The position numbers and the translations under genes are program-made. 64,000 nucleotides of DNA, from the NCBI GenBank assembly GCA_016712265.1, contig JADJRJ010000028.1, positions 930,001 to 994,000 on the forward strand. The letters run 5' to 3'. Of the stretch, positions 36,659 to 44,629 are shown one piece after another; the first letter of the stretch is position 1, and the number at the start of each line of letters is the position of its first letter. Below the pieces are notes generated by a model. That model searched no databases. It was not told the origin of the DNA and saw only the letters and a list, made by a program, of their open reading frames with translations. This DNA comes from Gemmatimonadota bacterium. Its GTDB lineage: Bacteria; Gemmatimonadota; Gemmatimonadetes; Gemmatimonadales; Gemmatimonadaceae.

Positions 36659-37000
36659 GTGACTCCGCTGACTCACCGCTCGCGACTCGCCTGGCTCGGC
36701 TTGCTCCTCCTGCAGCTTTTCGCTGTGGGAGTGGTGCCGGCGTTGGATGCACAGGTCGAGGCGTCGGCGTATGGCGCGGTGGCCCACCTTGAGGAGCCGG
36801 GCCGCACCGACTGTCCCCTGGCACACCATCCAGAGGCATGTTCCCTCTGTCGGGTGCTGCGCACGACGAGTGCTCCACCGCCGGCGGAGCTTCCGCTGGC
36901 GCGGTGTGCCGACGATCGTCTGGTGGCTTGTGGGGATCTCGAAGGATGTTGGACGGCTGCGAAGCTTGTCGCGGCCCGGCCGCGCGCGCCTCCGCGCTGA
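36659..37000 (+). CDS. Small exported Cys/His-rich protein of unknown function
   Basis: A 113-residue protein starting at GTG 36659, with a signal or membrane segment (RLAWLGLLLLQLFAVGVVPA) and then the motif DCPLAHHPEACSLCRVLR. The three Cys and two His in 18 residues look like a metal or redox site. Two more Cys pairs follow (RCADD, ACGDLEGC). I do not recognise the family; it resembles in style the small copper-associated DUF2946 proteins. It lies 57 bases after the amidohydrolase and close to the multicopper oxidase, which supports, weakly, a role in copper handling. Confidence 0.6.
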   Translation: MTPLTHRSRLAWLGLLLLQLFAVGVVPALDAQVEASAYGAVAHLEEPGRTDCPLAHHPEACSLCRVLRTTSAPPPAELPLARCADDRLVACGDLEGCWTAAKLVAARPRAPPR

Positions 37001-37115
37001 CGCACTGGGCGCCTCGCGCCCTTCCACAACACGCGTCCCTCCTTCGCCCGATACCGGCGGCCAGCCAGGCTGCCGCCTCGTGTCGCCCACACCTGATTGA
37101 CCCCGGGGGTCACCC

Positions 37116-37556
37116 ATGTACTCCATCGCCATGCCGCGACGGTTTGCCGTCGCCCTGTTGCTCTCCCTCGTTGCCACCGCTTGTAAGGAATCCACCGATC
37201 CGGGAGAAGAGGAACCCGAGGTCGCTTCCGTTCGCCTGACCGTGGGCGCGTCCACGGTCACCGTAGCGGAGAACGGAGCCGTCACCGGTGGACCGCTTCG
37301 GATCACCACAGCCGACCAGCCGCTGAGCGCCGTGTTTCTCAAGGCGGACGGGTCGGTGGAATCGCTGGTGACGTCAGATGAGTTCCGGCTGGATGTCGCC
37401 GGAGGAACCGGTGTCACCTTCACGCGGACCGGGCCGTTCGCCGGCACGATGCGGGGCACGGCGGGCACCACCACGTCTGTGAACGTCTCGCTGTTCCACC
37501 TGATCGAGAACCATGCCGATTTCGGGCCCTTTCCGGTCCCGGTGCAGGTGCCGTAG
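37116..37556 (+). CDS. Small lipoprotein of unknown function
   Basis: A 146-residue lipoprotein (signal ending SLVATAC, then Lys-Glu). The mature part is beta-rich (SVRLTVGASTVTVAE) and ends with FHLIENHADFGPFPVPVQV, where the two His and the Asp could bind a metal. ATG 37131 is an alternative start. A GCCTAACG octamer overlaps the last base of the stop. It may belong with the preceding exported protein and the multicopper oxidase in metal handling, which is inference. Between it and the previous gene are 115 bases without a clear site. Confidence 0.65.
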   Translation: MYSIAMPRRFAVALLLSLVATACKESTDPGEEEPEVASVRLTVGASTVTVAENGAVTGGPLRITTADQPLSAVFLKADGSVESLVTSDEFRLDVAGGTGVTFTRTGPFAGTMRGTAGTTTSVNVSLFHLIENHADFGPFPVPVQVP

Positions 37557-37665
37557 CCTAACGAGTTCGCGCGATGTCCGGTCGGCGATCGTTACAGAGT
37601 CCGGCTGGACCCCACGAGGGGCGGAGTACTTTTCCCGCCCCTTTTGCGGAGAGGACAGGGCGCCG

Positions 37666-39117
37666 ATGGCTGATGCCGGACTCGAAGCCTCCGTGTTGCA
37701 TGCCCCGGGGCAGGTGGGAGTGCGCACCGTGGCTCGCGTGCTCGCCGCGCGGGTGGCGGAAGCCCATGTTGGTCTGCAACAGGGTGCGGATCCGGAGGCG
37801 CTCCATGACTTCCGGGTTTCCGTGCGGAGGCTCCGCAGCTGGTTACGCAGCCATCGCGCGGCGCTCGGTCGGCGCGACCTGAAGCGCCCGTTGCGCGCCC
37901 TCCGGGCCGTGGCCCACGCGACCAACGCGCCGCGTGATGCCGAGGTGTTCGCCGCGTGGCTGGACGACACCATGGACGGCCTGACCGCGAGGCAAAAGGC
38001 CGGCGCTGCCTGGCTGAGGCAGCAGCTCGCCGCACCACCGGAGAAGCGACTGGCCGCCCGCGAAGCGGCCGACGTGGACGAAGCCCTCGCAGAGCTCGAG
38101 CGCATGCTGCCTGTGTACCGGGTGACCCTCCACCTCGATGGGGAGGTGCTCGAGCCGACCTTCGCCCGGGCGCTCTCGGTGGCCGTGCGCCGGGCGAGTT
38201 CCCGGCTTCAACGTCGACTCCGGGATCTCGCTGATCCCCAGGCGGCGGGGCCGGTCCACCAGGCGCGAATTGCCGGCAAGCGGCTCCGCTACCTGCTCGA
38301 ACCTCTGGCGCCTCACATCGCCGGGGCGCCCGAGGCTATTGCGGACCTCAAGCAGATGCAGGATGCATTTGGGGACCTGCACGACGCCCATGTCTGGCTG
38401 GCGCACGTACGTGAGGCGGCCGAGGCACATCTGGCCGAGGAGGCGCGCCGATTGTGGGAGTCCGGCGACGAGGAGTCGTCGTCGCCGCCCGGTGCCGGAC
38501 CCGACATTCGTCCCGGTTTGGTTGCCATCACACGCGTCCTGCGCGAACGCTTGCGCGAGGGACACCAGTCGGCGCGCGCGGCGTGGACCGGCGCGGCAGC
38601 CGAGCCATTCTTCGAGCGCATCCATGCAGTGGCCGTCGCCTGCGAGTCAGTCCCTCCCGCAGACACTGAAATCGAACGGAAGTACCTCCTGCTCGCGGTG
38701 CCGGAACACTGGCCCGAGGGCGATACGATCTTCATCGACCAGGGCTACCTCCCCGGTGAGCGCCTCGTGGAGCGCGTCCGGCGTACCCGGTCGCGAGCGG
38801 GTGAGCGTTTTCACCGGACCGTGAAGTCCGGGGTGGGGCTCAGCCGGTTGGAGATCGAGGAAGAGTGTGCACGTGAGCTGTTCGACGCACTCTGGCCACT
38901 CACTGCCGGCCGGCGGGTGACGAAGCGCCGACACCGGGTGCTCCACGATGGGCTGACCTGGGAAATCGACGAGTTCACCGACCGGGACCTGGTCCTCGCC
39001 GAGGTGGAGCTACCGAGCGCGGATCACCCGGTGACGGTGCCCGACTGGCTGGAGCCGGTGGTGGCACGCGACGTCACGGGCGACCCGGCATTCGCCAACT
39101 CGACGCTCGCCCGTTAG
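37666..39117 (+). CDS. CHAD-CYTH domain protein in reversed order
   Basis: A 483-residue cytoplasmic protein. Residues about 20-310 form a CHAD domain, with the conserved His-rich helices ALHDFRVSVRRLRS and VHQARIAGKRLRYLLEP. Residues about 333-483 form a CYTH (triphosphate tunnel) domain starting with the ExExK motif TEIERKYLL (Glu335, Glu337, Lys339) and containing ERVRRTRSRAGERFHRTVKSG and WEIDEFTDRDLVLAEVELPS. CHAD domains bind inorganic polyphosphate, and CYTH domains hydrolyse triphosphates. In most fusions CYTH comes first; here it is last. The ATG at 37666 is placed directly before CHAD; the upstream frame overlaps the preceding gene. It ends in a TAG that lies inside a CGTTAGGC octamer. 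Confidence 0.9.
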   Translation: MADAGLEASVLHAPGQVGVRTVARVLAARVAEAHVGLQQGADPEALHDFRVSVRRLRSWLRSHRAALGRRDLKRPLRALRAVAHATNAPRDAEVFAAWLDDTMDGLTARQKAGAAWLRQQLAAPPEKRLAAREAADVDEALAELERMLPVYRVTLHLDGEVLEPTFARALSVAVRRASSRLQRRLRDLADPQAAGPVHQARIAGKRLRYLLEPLAPHIAGAPEAIADLKQMQDAFGDLHDAHVWLAHVREAAEAHLAEEARRLWESGDEESSSPPGAGPDIRPGLVAITRVLRERLREGHQSARAAWTGAAAEPFFERIHAVAVACESVPPADTEIERKYLLLAVPEHWPEGDTIFIDQGYLPGERLVERVRRTRSRAGERFHRTVKSGVGLSRLEIEEECARELFDALWPLTAGRRVTKRRHRVLHDGLTWEIDEFTDRDLVLAEVELPSADHPVTVPDWLEPVVARDVTGDPAFANSTLAR

Positions 39118-39162
39118 GCAGGCGTTGCCCGCCGGGCCATCCCCGGTGAAATTGGCTGGGTG

Positions 39163-40290
39163 ATGTCGTCGCCATCCGTGTGTATCGTCACGAATGACTT
39201 CCCACCCCGGATTGGTGGGATCAATGACTACGTCCACCAGTTGGCGCGGCGACTCCCCGAGGGGCGGGTGACGGTCTTTACCTCGTCCTACCGCGGTGCC
39301 GCGGAGTTCGACCGCCGCTTCGTGCATGAGGTGGTTCGGCTCAAGACCGAAATGATGCTGCCGACCCCGGGCGTGCGGCGCGAATTGCACGCGGTGCTGC
39401 GCGCCCGACGTCCGGACCTCGTCCTGTTTGGCGCCCTCTGGCCGCTGGGGCACATGGGGCCAGCGCTTCACCGCAAGCTGGGCATTCGGTACGGTGGTTT
39501 TTCCCATGGCCTCGAGCTGACGGGTGCGTTGATCCCCGGCGTGCTCTCGCACATCGGACGCCCGGCGTCGCTGGTGACCGCCGTCAGCGACTGGGCGCGA
39601 CGCAAGCTTGAGCCGGCGTTCGGCTGGGACGGTCGCATGCCACTTCTTCCCTCCGGCATCGACACCGGTCACTTCCACCCGGGCGTCTCGGATCACGAAG
39701 TGCGGATGCGCCATGGCCTGGGGGACGATCCCGTTGTGTGTTGCGTCTCGCGACTCGTGGCCCGGAAGGGGCAGGACCTGTTGATCCGTGCCTGGCCACA
39801 GGTCGTGTCCGCCGTCCCCCGGGCTCGGCTGCTGATCGTTGGGGGCGGCCCGTACGATGCCCGGCTCCGCGCGATGGCGGCGGCGTCACCGGTGGCCGCG
39901 CGCATCACCCTCACCGGCGCAGTGTCGTATGCCGAACTCCCCGCCCATTTTCGTGCCGGGGACGTGTTTGCCATGCCGTGTCGCGCCCGGTGGTTCGGGC
40001 TCGACATCGAGGCGTTAGGCGCTGTGTTCCTGCAGGGGGCGGCGGTCGGTCGGGCGGTGGTGGCCGGCGACTCCGGAGGGGCGCCCGAAGCCGTGCGCGC
40101 TGGGGAGACCGGGCTGGTGGTCGATCCCACGTCGCACACGGCGCTCGCGGCGGCTTTGATCGAACTCTTGACCGATGCACCACGCCGGGCGCGCATGGGG
40201 GCGGCGGGTGCCGCGTGGGTCCACAGCGAATGGACGTGGGACGCGATGACCGCGCGGTTGCGCGCCCTGATGGACGCCGCGGTGCGATAG
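39163..40290 (+). CDS. pimB: PimB'-like GT4 mannosyltransferase
   Basis: A GT-B fold glycosyltransferase of family 4, about 375 residues. It closely recalls PimB', which adds the second mannose to phosphatidylinositol monomannoside: VTNDFPPRIGGINDYV, TVMLP-like EMMLPTPGV, VCCVSRLVARKGQDLL, LLIVGGGPYDARL, YAELPAHFRAGDVFAMPCR and SGGAPEAVRAGETGLVVD follow the mycobacterial protein nearly block by block. The first Glu of the EX7E donor motif is Glu283, but the second is Gln291 (EALGAVFLQ). I chose ATG 39163 (GTG 39160 is next to it). It is convergent with the PimA-like operon, 37 bases apart. Donor and acceptor are inferred by resemblance from memory, not tested. The 45 bases before it show no promoter. 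Confidence 0.8.
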   Translation: MSSPSVCIVTNDFPPRIGGINDYVHQLARRLPEGRVTVFTSSYRGAAEFDRRFVHEVVRLKTEMMLPTPGVRRELHAVLRARRPDLVLFGALWPLGHMGPALHRKLGIRYGGFSHGLELTGALIPGVLSHIGRPASLVTAVSDWARRKLEPAFGWDGRMPLLPSGIDTGHFHPGVSDHEVRMRHGLGDDPVVCCVSRLVARKGQDLLIRAWPQVVSAVPRARLLIVGGGPYDARLRAMAAASPVAARITLTGAVSYAELPAHFRAGDVFAMPCRARWFGLDIEALGAVFLQGAAVGRAVVAGDSGGAPEAVRAGETGLVVDPTSHTALAAALIELLTDAPRRARMGAAGAAWVHSEWTWDAMTARLRALMDAAVR

Positions 40291-40327
40291 CGGTCCCACA
40301 GGACCAGGCGCCGTAGAGAGGCGTGCC

Positions 40328-41554
40328 TTAGCCATCGGCCTGCGCCACCCACTCGTCGACGGTGGACGACCACCGTGCCGCGGCGACCGGGGCGCCATCG
40401 ATCGACAGGGGGACCGGGCGCGAACGTTCCGGAGGAGACACCCGGCGCTCCCGCACCATCACACCGTCGTAGATGCGCTCCAGCCGGTCGACGATGCGAT
40501 CCCACCGGAACGATCGTGCCCTGTGCGCCCCCGCCGCGCCTAACGCTGCTGCCAGGCTTGGGCGCTCCAGCAGGCGCCGCACGCCCTGCGCGAGCGCCGC
40601 CGGGTCTGACGGGGTGACGAGCAGCCCCTCACGCTCGTGGCGGGCGACCTCACGGTAGCCGACGATATCGCTGGCAACGAGGGGGAGTCCCGCCGCCATC
40701 GCCTCGACGAGTACGATCCCGAAACTCTCGCTCCCGGTCGCTGGACTAATGAACACGTCCGCCGCCTGGTGGAACGTAGGCAGGGCCTCGTAGGAGACCT
40801 TGCCCGCCATGTCCACGCGCGCGCGCAGCTCGGGCGTGAGCAGGTCCACCGCCCGCCGATCCTCGCCGTCGCCCACGACGACGAGCCGCAGGTCGGGAAA
40901 CTCCGGCGCGAGTTGGGCAAAGGCCCGGATCGCCACCGGGAATCCCTTGCGCGGTTCCAGTCGACCGACAAACAGTAGCTTGCGCCCGTCGCCGAGCGCG
41001 GCGGGCTGGGCATTTGCAAACACGTCGACGTCTGCCCCGTTGGGGACGATCTCGATCGCTGCAGGCCCCATGCGCGAGCAAACCGAGTCACGCGCGGCGG
41101 CACTGACGGCGAGCCGGCGATCCACCCGCCGCCAGACGGGCCGCAACAGGGGCGCAAGCGCCGTGTAGACCCGACCCTCGACGTGATCACGCGCGAAGTA
41201 GGAATGGAACGTGGCCACCACCGGCGCGTTCTTGTGCAGGACCCCCAGCATCGACGTGCTCGGCGTCAGGGGGTCGTGCACATGGATCACGTCCGGAACG
41301 AAGGTGTCGAGCGCCTTGGCGATCACGCGCGATGATCGTCGGGAAAAACAGAGGCGCGCGACCGATCCGTTCACGCTGACGGCATACGGGCGCCCGACGA
41401 TTCGGGCATCCTCACGAAAGCCGGGTTGGTCGCCCGGGGCGAGCACCAGGACCTCGTGCCCGCGCTCGCGCAACTGACGCGACAGCTGGCGGATATGTAC
41501 CTGCACGCCCCCGGGGGCGTCCCAGCTGTACGGGGAAATCTGAACGATGCGCAT
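40328..41554 (-). CDS. pimA: PimA-like GT4 mannosyltransferase
   Basis: A 408-residue GT4 enzyme strongly resembling phosphatidyl-myo-inositol mannosyltransferase PimA, which starts PIM synthesis on the inner face of the membrane. Shared blocks are the N-terminal loop SPYSWDAPGGVQVH, HEVLVLAPGDQ, VNGSVARLCFSRR, VATFHSYF, IVPNGADVDVFANA, FVGRLEPRKGFPVAIR and SESFGIVLVEAMAAGLPLVA. The latter contains an intact EX7E motif. A 40-residue basic C-terminal tail goes beyond the usual domain. It is the last gene in an operon with GNAT, the PatA-like acyltransferase and an MFS transporter, 19 bases after the transporter. In actinobacteria patA and pimA are also neighbours. Whether the acceptor is phosphatidylinositol is not shown by the sequence. 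Confidence 0.82.
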   Translation of the reverse strand: MRIVQISPYSWDAPGGVQVHIRQLSRQLRERGHEVLVLAPGDQPGFREDARIVGRPYAVSVNGSVARLCFSRRSSRVIAKALDTFVPDVIHVHDPLTPSTSMLGVLHKNAPVVATFHSYFARDHVEGRVYTALAPLLRPVWRRVDRRLAVSAAARDSVCSRMGPAAIEIVPNGADVDVFANAQPAALGDGRKLLFVGRLEPRKGFPVAIRAFAQLAPEFPDLRLVVVGDGEDRRAVDLLTPELRARVDMAGKVSYEALPTFHQAADVFISPATGSESFGIVLVEAMAAGLPLVASDIVGYREVARHEREGLLVTPSDPAALAQGVRRLLERPSLAAALGAAGAHRARSFRWDRIVDRLERIYDGVMVRERRVSPPERSRPVPLSIDGAPVAAARWSSTVDEWVAQADG

Positions 41555-41573
41555 AAGGGTTGGATGCGGCTCG

Positions 41574-42899
41574 TCAGCTGTGGGTTTGGTCCGGCCGGAT
41601 CGTGCGCAGGACGGGTAGTGCCGCGAGCATTACCCCGCCCACGGCACCAAGGCTCCATCGATACGGTTCAGCGACACCGACGCGCCCCAGCAGGTAGACC
41701 GCACCGCCCACCAGGAAGGCGGAGACGGCGAACACGCCGGCCAGCAACAGGTCCTTCGTGGAAAACAATACGGCGCGCGCGTCGGCGGGCGCGTGCTCAT
41801 GTAGCAGCGTGTCCTGCGCGATCATCACAGGTCCGAGCATCGCCCCTCCCAGAAAGGCCACGGGCAGGAGTACCCCGTAGCTGAAGAACGTCCCGCCGAC
41901 CAGCATCAACAGGCCAATGACGCCGATGCCACTCTCAATCACCGTGGTGCGGGACAGGCTCCGCGCCACCGATCCGACCACGACCGATCCCAGCACCATA
42001 CCAGCCGCCAGGACTCCACCGAGAATCCCGACCCCTGCCGTGCCGCGGCCCATGACGGTTTGCACGGACACGGTCATGGCTACGTACACCGTGCTGGCGA
42101 ATCCTCCGAGCAGGATGAGCGATCCAAAGGCGAAACGCAGTCCGGGAGTGTGGTGGATGACCCGGATGGATTCCCTGACATCTGCGGCAAGCGCGCGAAT
42201 CCCGCGGACGGCGCGGCGTCGACTGGTCGCGGCCGGTGCGGCTGGGGCCGTCAGCAGGATGATGCCGAGCAGGGCGAGCGTGGAGACGAGGAACGACAGG
42301 GCGTCCAGGTAGAAGCCGGCGGCATAGTCACTCCACCCCAGGCGGCGCCACACGGGGAGGCCGATCAACATCCCGCCGCCCACGATGCCGACCACGGTGG
42401 CCACGCGCCCCACGCTCGTCAGTGCGGCGTTTGCGGCGAGGAGTTGGTGTCGCTCAACGAGGTCGGGGATCAGGGCCATCTTGGCCGAGTTGAAGAAGAT
42501 CCCGAGCAGGAAGACGAGAAATGCCATCGCGTAGACGGCCCACAAGTGGCCGGTCGTCGCGTACAGCCACGGGATCAGGCACACGACCAGGGTCCGCAGC
42601 AGGTCGCACACCAGCATCACGGCGCGCTTGTTCCACCGGTCGACCAGAGCCCCCGCCAGCGGCCCGAACAGGACGACCGGCGCCGTAAAGACCACCGAGA
42701 GCTTGGCGAGCTCGATCCCGCCCGTTTCGACCTGGGCGCCAGCCCCGACGAGTGCGATGAGCGCCATGTGGTGCAGCTTGTCGCCCAGCTGGGAGATGGT
42801 CTGGCCGAGGACCAACAACAGGAACCCGGGGCGCCGGACCACGGAGCCTAACGAGGCGTCCGCCGCCAGCGGCACGCGGCCGGCGAGTTCAGCCGTCAT
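41574..42899 (-). CDS. MFS transporter (MFS_3-like)
   Basis: A 441-residue transporter of the major facilitator superfamily with about twelve membrane segments. It has the loop 2-3 signature GPLAGALVDRWNKRAVML and a related one after segment 8. The overall look (LGQTISQLGDKLHHMALIAL at the start, FFNSAKMALIPDLVERHQLLAANA) resembles the MFS_3/LplT-type permeases that move lipids or drugs. The start at 42899 overlaps the end of the acyltransferase gene by 11 bases; the in-frame ATG at 42938 lies deeper inside that gene. Between a PatA-like and a PimA-like gene, flipping or export of a glycolipid intermediate is a reasonable guess. Confidence 0.85.
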   Translation of the reverse strand: MTAELAGRVPLAADASLGSVVRRPGFLLLVLGQTISQLGDKLHHMALIALVGAGAQVETGGIELAKLSVVFTAPVVLFGPLAGALVDRWNKRAVMLVCDLLRTLVVCLIPWLYATTGHLWAVYAMAFLVFLLGIFFNSAKMALIPDLVERHQLLAANAALTSVGRVATVVGIVGGGMLIGLPVWRRLGWSDYAAGFYLDALSFLVSTLALLGIILLTAPAAPAATSRRRAVRGIRALAADVRESIRVIHHTPGLRFAFGSLILLGGFASTVYVAMTVSVQTVMGRGTAGVGILGGVLAAGMVLGSVVVGSVARSLSRTTVIESGIGVIGLLMLVGGTFFSYGVLLPVAFLGGAMLGPVMIAQDTLLHEHAPADARAVLFSTKDLLLAGVFAVSAFLVGGAVYLLGRVGVAEPYRWSLGAVGGVMLAALPVLRTIRPDQTHS

Positions 42900-43743
42900 T
42901 GCGCCACGCCGGCTGGAAGACATACCACTCGTCCGCATGCGCGGTGGCCATGGCGGATAGCCGTTCCCCGATGAGGGTGGTCAGCGTGACGACGGTGTGG
43001 CCGGCGGGATCCACGGGAGGGTCCAACGACAGTTGGTAGCGCCCGGGTCCCAGAGGATTTCTGACGATCGACCCGGTCACGATACGTGCCCCCGAGGCGA
43101 GGGCGAATGAGGCGGGGCCGACCGGGATTTCTCGGAACCCACGGCCAAAGGGCACCACCTGACCGGGCGCGCCAGCGCCGACCATTCGGTCGCAGACAAG
43201 CGCTGCCACCTCACCGGCCTTGAGAACCCGCAGCAGACCGCGCGGGCCTGAGGAACGATCGAGTAGTTGCATACCTGTGGAGGAGCGGTACGCGGCGAGC
43301 GCCGCGCCGGTTTCCTCCGGCATCCGTTCGACCATGGCATGCACCACATACCCGCGATGTGCCAACCAGGCTCCCGCCAGTTCATACGGGCCCAGATGTG
43401 CGGTCGCCAATATCACCCCGTGGCCGGCGGCCACTGCCGCATCCAGATGTTCCAGTCCGCGCACATCCACGAGCCGGTCGAGTGCGTCACGGTCGAGGGT
43501 GGGGAGCCGCCAGAGGTCGGTGACCGCCTCGACCATGTTGGGGAGGACGAGCCGGCCAAGCCGCCCGCGCATCGCGCGATCCGCGACGAGGTGATCCATG
43601 TTGGTCGCTATCGTGCGGCGCCGACCCCGCGCCACGGTCCCGGCGATCCGTCCCGCGAGGCGCGCACCACCACGCACCACGGCGGCCGGGACACGGCCCG
43701 AGAGCCATATTCCCCACCGAATGGCCAACGCCGACGGGATCAC
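42889..43743 (-). CDS. patA: PatA-like lysophospholipid/PIM acyltransferase
   Basis: A 284-residue membrane-associated acyltransferase of the LpxL/HtrB/PatA superfamily. The catalytic HX4E motif is His116-Leu-Gly-Pro-Tyr-Glu121 in LATAHLGPYELAG. The surrounding sequence matches the order of mycobacterial PatA, which acylates the mannose of PIMs: LWRLPTLDRDALDRLVDV, GLEHLDAAVAAGHG, MVERMPEE, DRMVGAGAPGQVVPFG, IPVGPASFALASGA and a C-terminal HADEWYVFQPAW. The start is GTG 43743, one base after the GNAT stop. An LpxL-type role in lipid A synthesis is the main alternative, but the PimA/PimB' neighbours and the PatA-like C-terminus favour the mannoside acyltransferase. Confidence 0.8.
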   Translation of the reverse strand: MIPSALAIRWGIWLSGRVPAAVVRGGARLAGRIAGTVARGRRRTIATNMDHLVADRAMRGRLGRLVLPNMVEAVTDLWRLPTLDRDALDRLVDVRGLEHLDAAVAAGHGVILATAHLGPYELAGAWLAHRGYVVHAMVERMPEETGAALAAYRSSTGMQLLDRSSGPRGLLRVLKAGEVAALVCDRMVGAGAPGQVVPFGRGFREIPVGPASFALASGARIVTGSIVRNPLGPGRYQLSLDPPVDPAGHTVVTLTTLIGERLSAMATAHADEWYVFQPAWRNDG

Positions 43744-43744
43744 G

Positions 43745-44299
43745 TCACTCGGCGTCCGGCCGCGGCAGCTCGCGTCGCATCCTCACGAAACGGACGCCCA
43801 CCCCGTTCGGCATGGTGTCGACGACGCGCTCCAACTCGCGAAAACCGCACTGCTCGTACAAGGGTACGCCGGGGAGGGTCGCCATCAGTTCGAGGGCCGA
43901 GAACCCCTCCGCGACTGCGGCCGCTATACAATGGTCGAGCATCTGCCGACCAATGCCCCGTCGCGCATACCGGGGGGAAACGAAGAACGCACGAATACGC
44001 GCTGCGTCGAGCTGTGGGTCGAGGAGCGGGGCCTCTTCCATCCGGCGCTGGTCCCCGCCGTACAACGCACCGCGTCGGCTCCAGCCGCCGCACGCCACGT
44101 CCGAACCCTCCAGCGACGCCACGAAGTAGGTCTGGTCGTCCACGAGCATCGTGTCCACGCCAAAGACGTACCGAATCGCGGCGTCTGTTTCCTGCTCGGT
44201 GTAGAAGCCCGCGCTGAGGGCAGCGGCGGATTCGCGAATCAGGGCGTTGAGCGCAGGAATGTCCGCGCGGGTCGCGTAGCGAAAAAGAAGGTCAGCCAG
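43745..44299 (-). CDS. GNAT acetyltransferase, probable CTG start
   Basis: A GNAT-family N-acetyltransferase. The first in-frame ATG (44158) would begin in the middle of the domain. Reading upstream in the same frame to a CTG at 44299 adds 47 residues that look like a normal GNAT start (LLFRYATRADIPALNALI, SAGFYTEQETDAAIRYVFG). I therefore annotate 184 residues with CTG as the most likely start; no in-frame ATG, GTG or TTG lies in the right place. The acetyl-CoA motif A is IRAFFVSPRYARRGIGRQML, and the core ends with YEQCGFRELERV. Its stop lies one base before the PatA-like GTG, so it heads the PIM-like operon. The acceptor is unknown. Confidence 0.78.
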   Translation of the reverse strand: MADLLFRYATRADIPALNALIRESAAALSAGFYTEQETDAAIRYVFGVDTMLVDDQTYFVASLEGSDVACGGWSRRGALYGGDQRRMEEAPLLDPQLDAARIRAFFVSPRYARRGIGRQMLDHCIAAAVAEGFSALELMATLPGVPLYEQCGFRELERVVDTMPNGVGVRFVRMRRELPRPDAE

Positions 44300-44328
44300 A
44301 TCGCCCTCGGCGCAGGGGTCGCCGCAAG

Positions 44329-44616
44329 CTATGCCGGTTGGCCGGGCTCCGGCATTGGTGGAGTGGCCGCTCGTTCGCCGCGCATTACGCCGAGCACGGC
44401 CACCAGGAGCGCACCTGCGAGTGCGGCGCTACCGACCATCGGCCAGGTGCCGCGTCCGAAGACCCCACCCAGGAGAGAGCCCCCGGCCACTCCGGCCACC
44501 GCGCCCAGGGCCGTGTTCAGGCGGGGACCAAGGCTCCGGCGGGGACGGAGCATCGACGCCAGATGGCTTCCGACGACCCCCGCGATGACCTGAAGTCCAA
44601 TGGCCAGGGGATTCAC
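44329..44616 (-). CDS. Small membrane protein
   Basis: A 95-residue, Gly/Ala-rich protein starting at GTG 44616, with three hydrophobic stretches (IGLQVIAGVVGSHLASML, ALGAVAGVAGGSLLGGVFG, SAALAGALLVAVLGVM) and a Pro-rich tail. It resembles GlsB/YeaQ-type small membrane proteins in pattern only. It lies between a pilin gene and the GNAT gene (29 bases). Function unknown. Confidence 0.6.
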   Translation of the reverse strand: MNPLAIGLQVIAGVVGSHLASMLRPRRSLGPRLNTALGAVAGVAGGSLLGGVFGRGTWPMVGSAALAGALLVAVLGVMRGERAATPPMPEPGQPA

Positions 44617-44629
44617 GTGAGCCCGCGCC

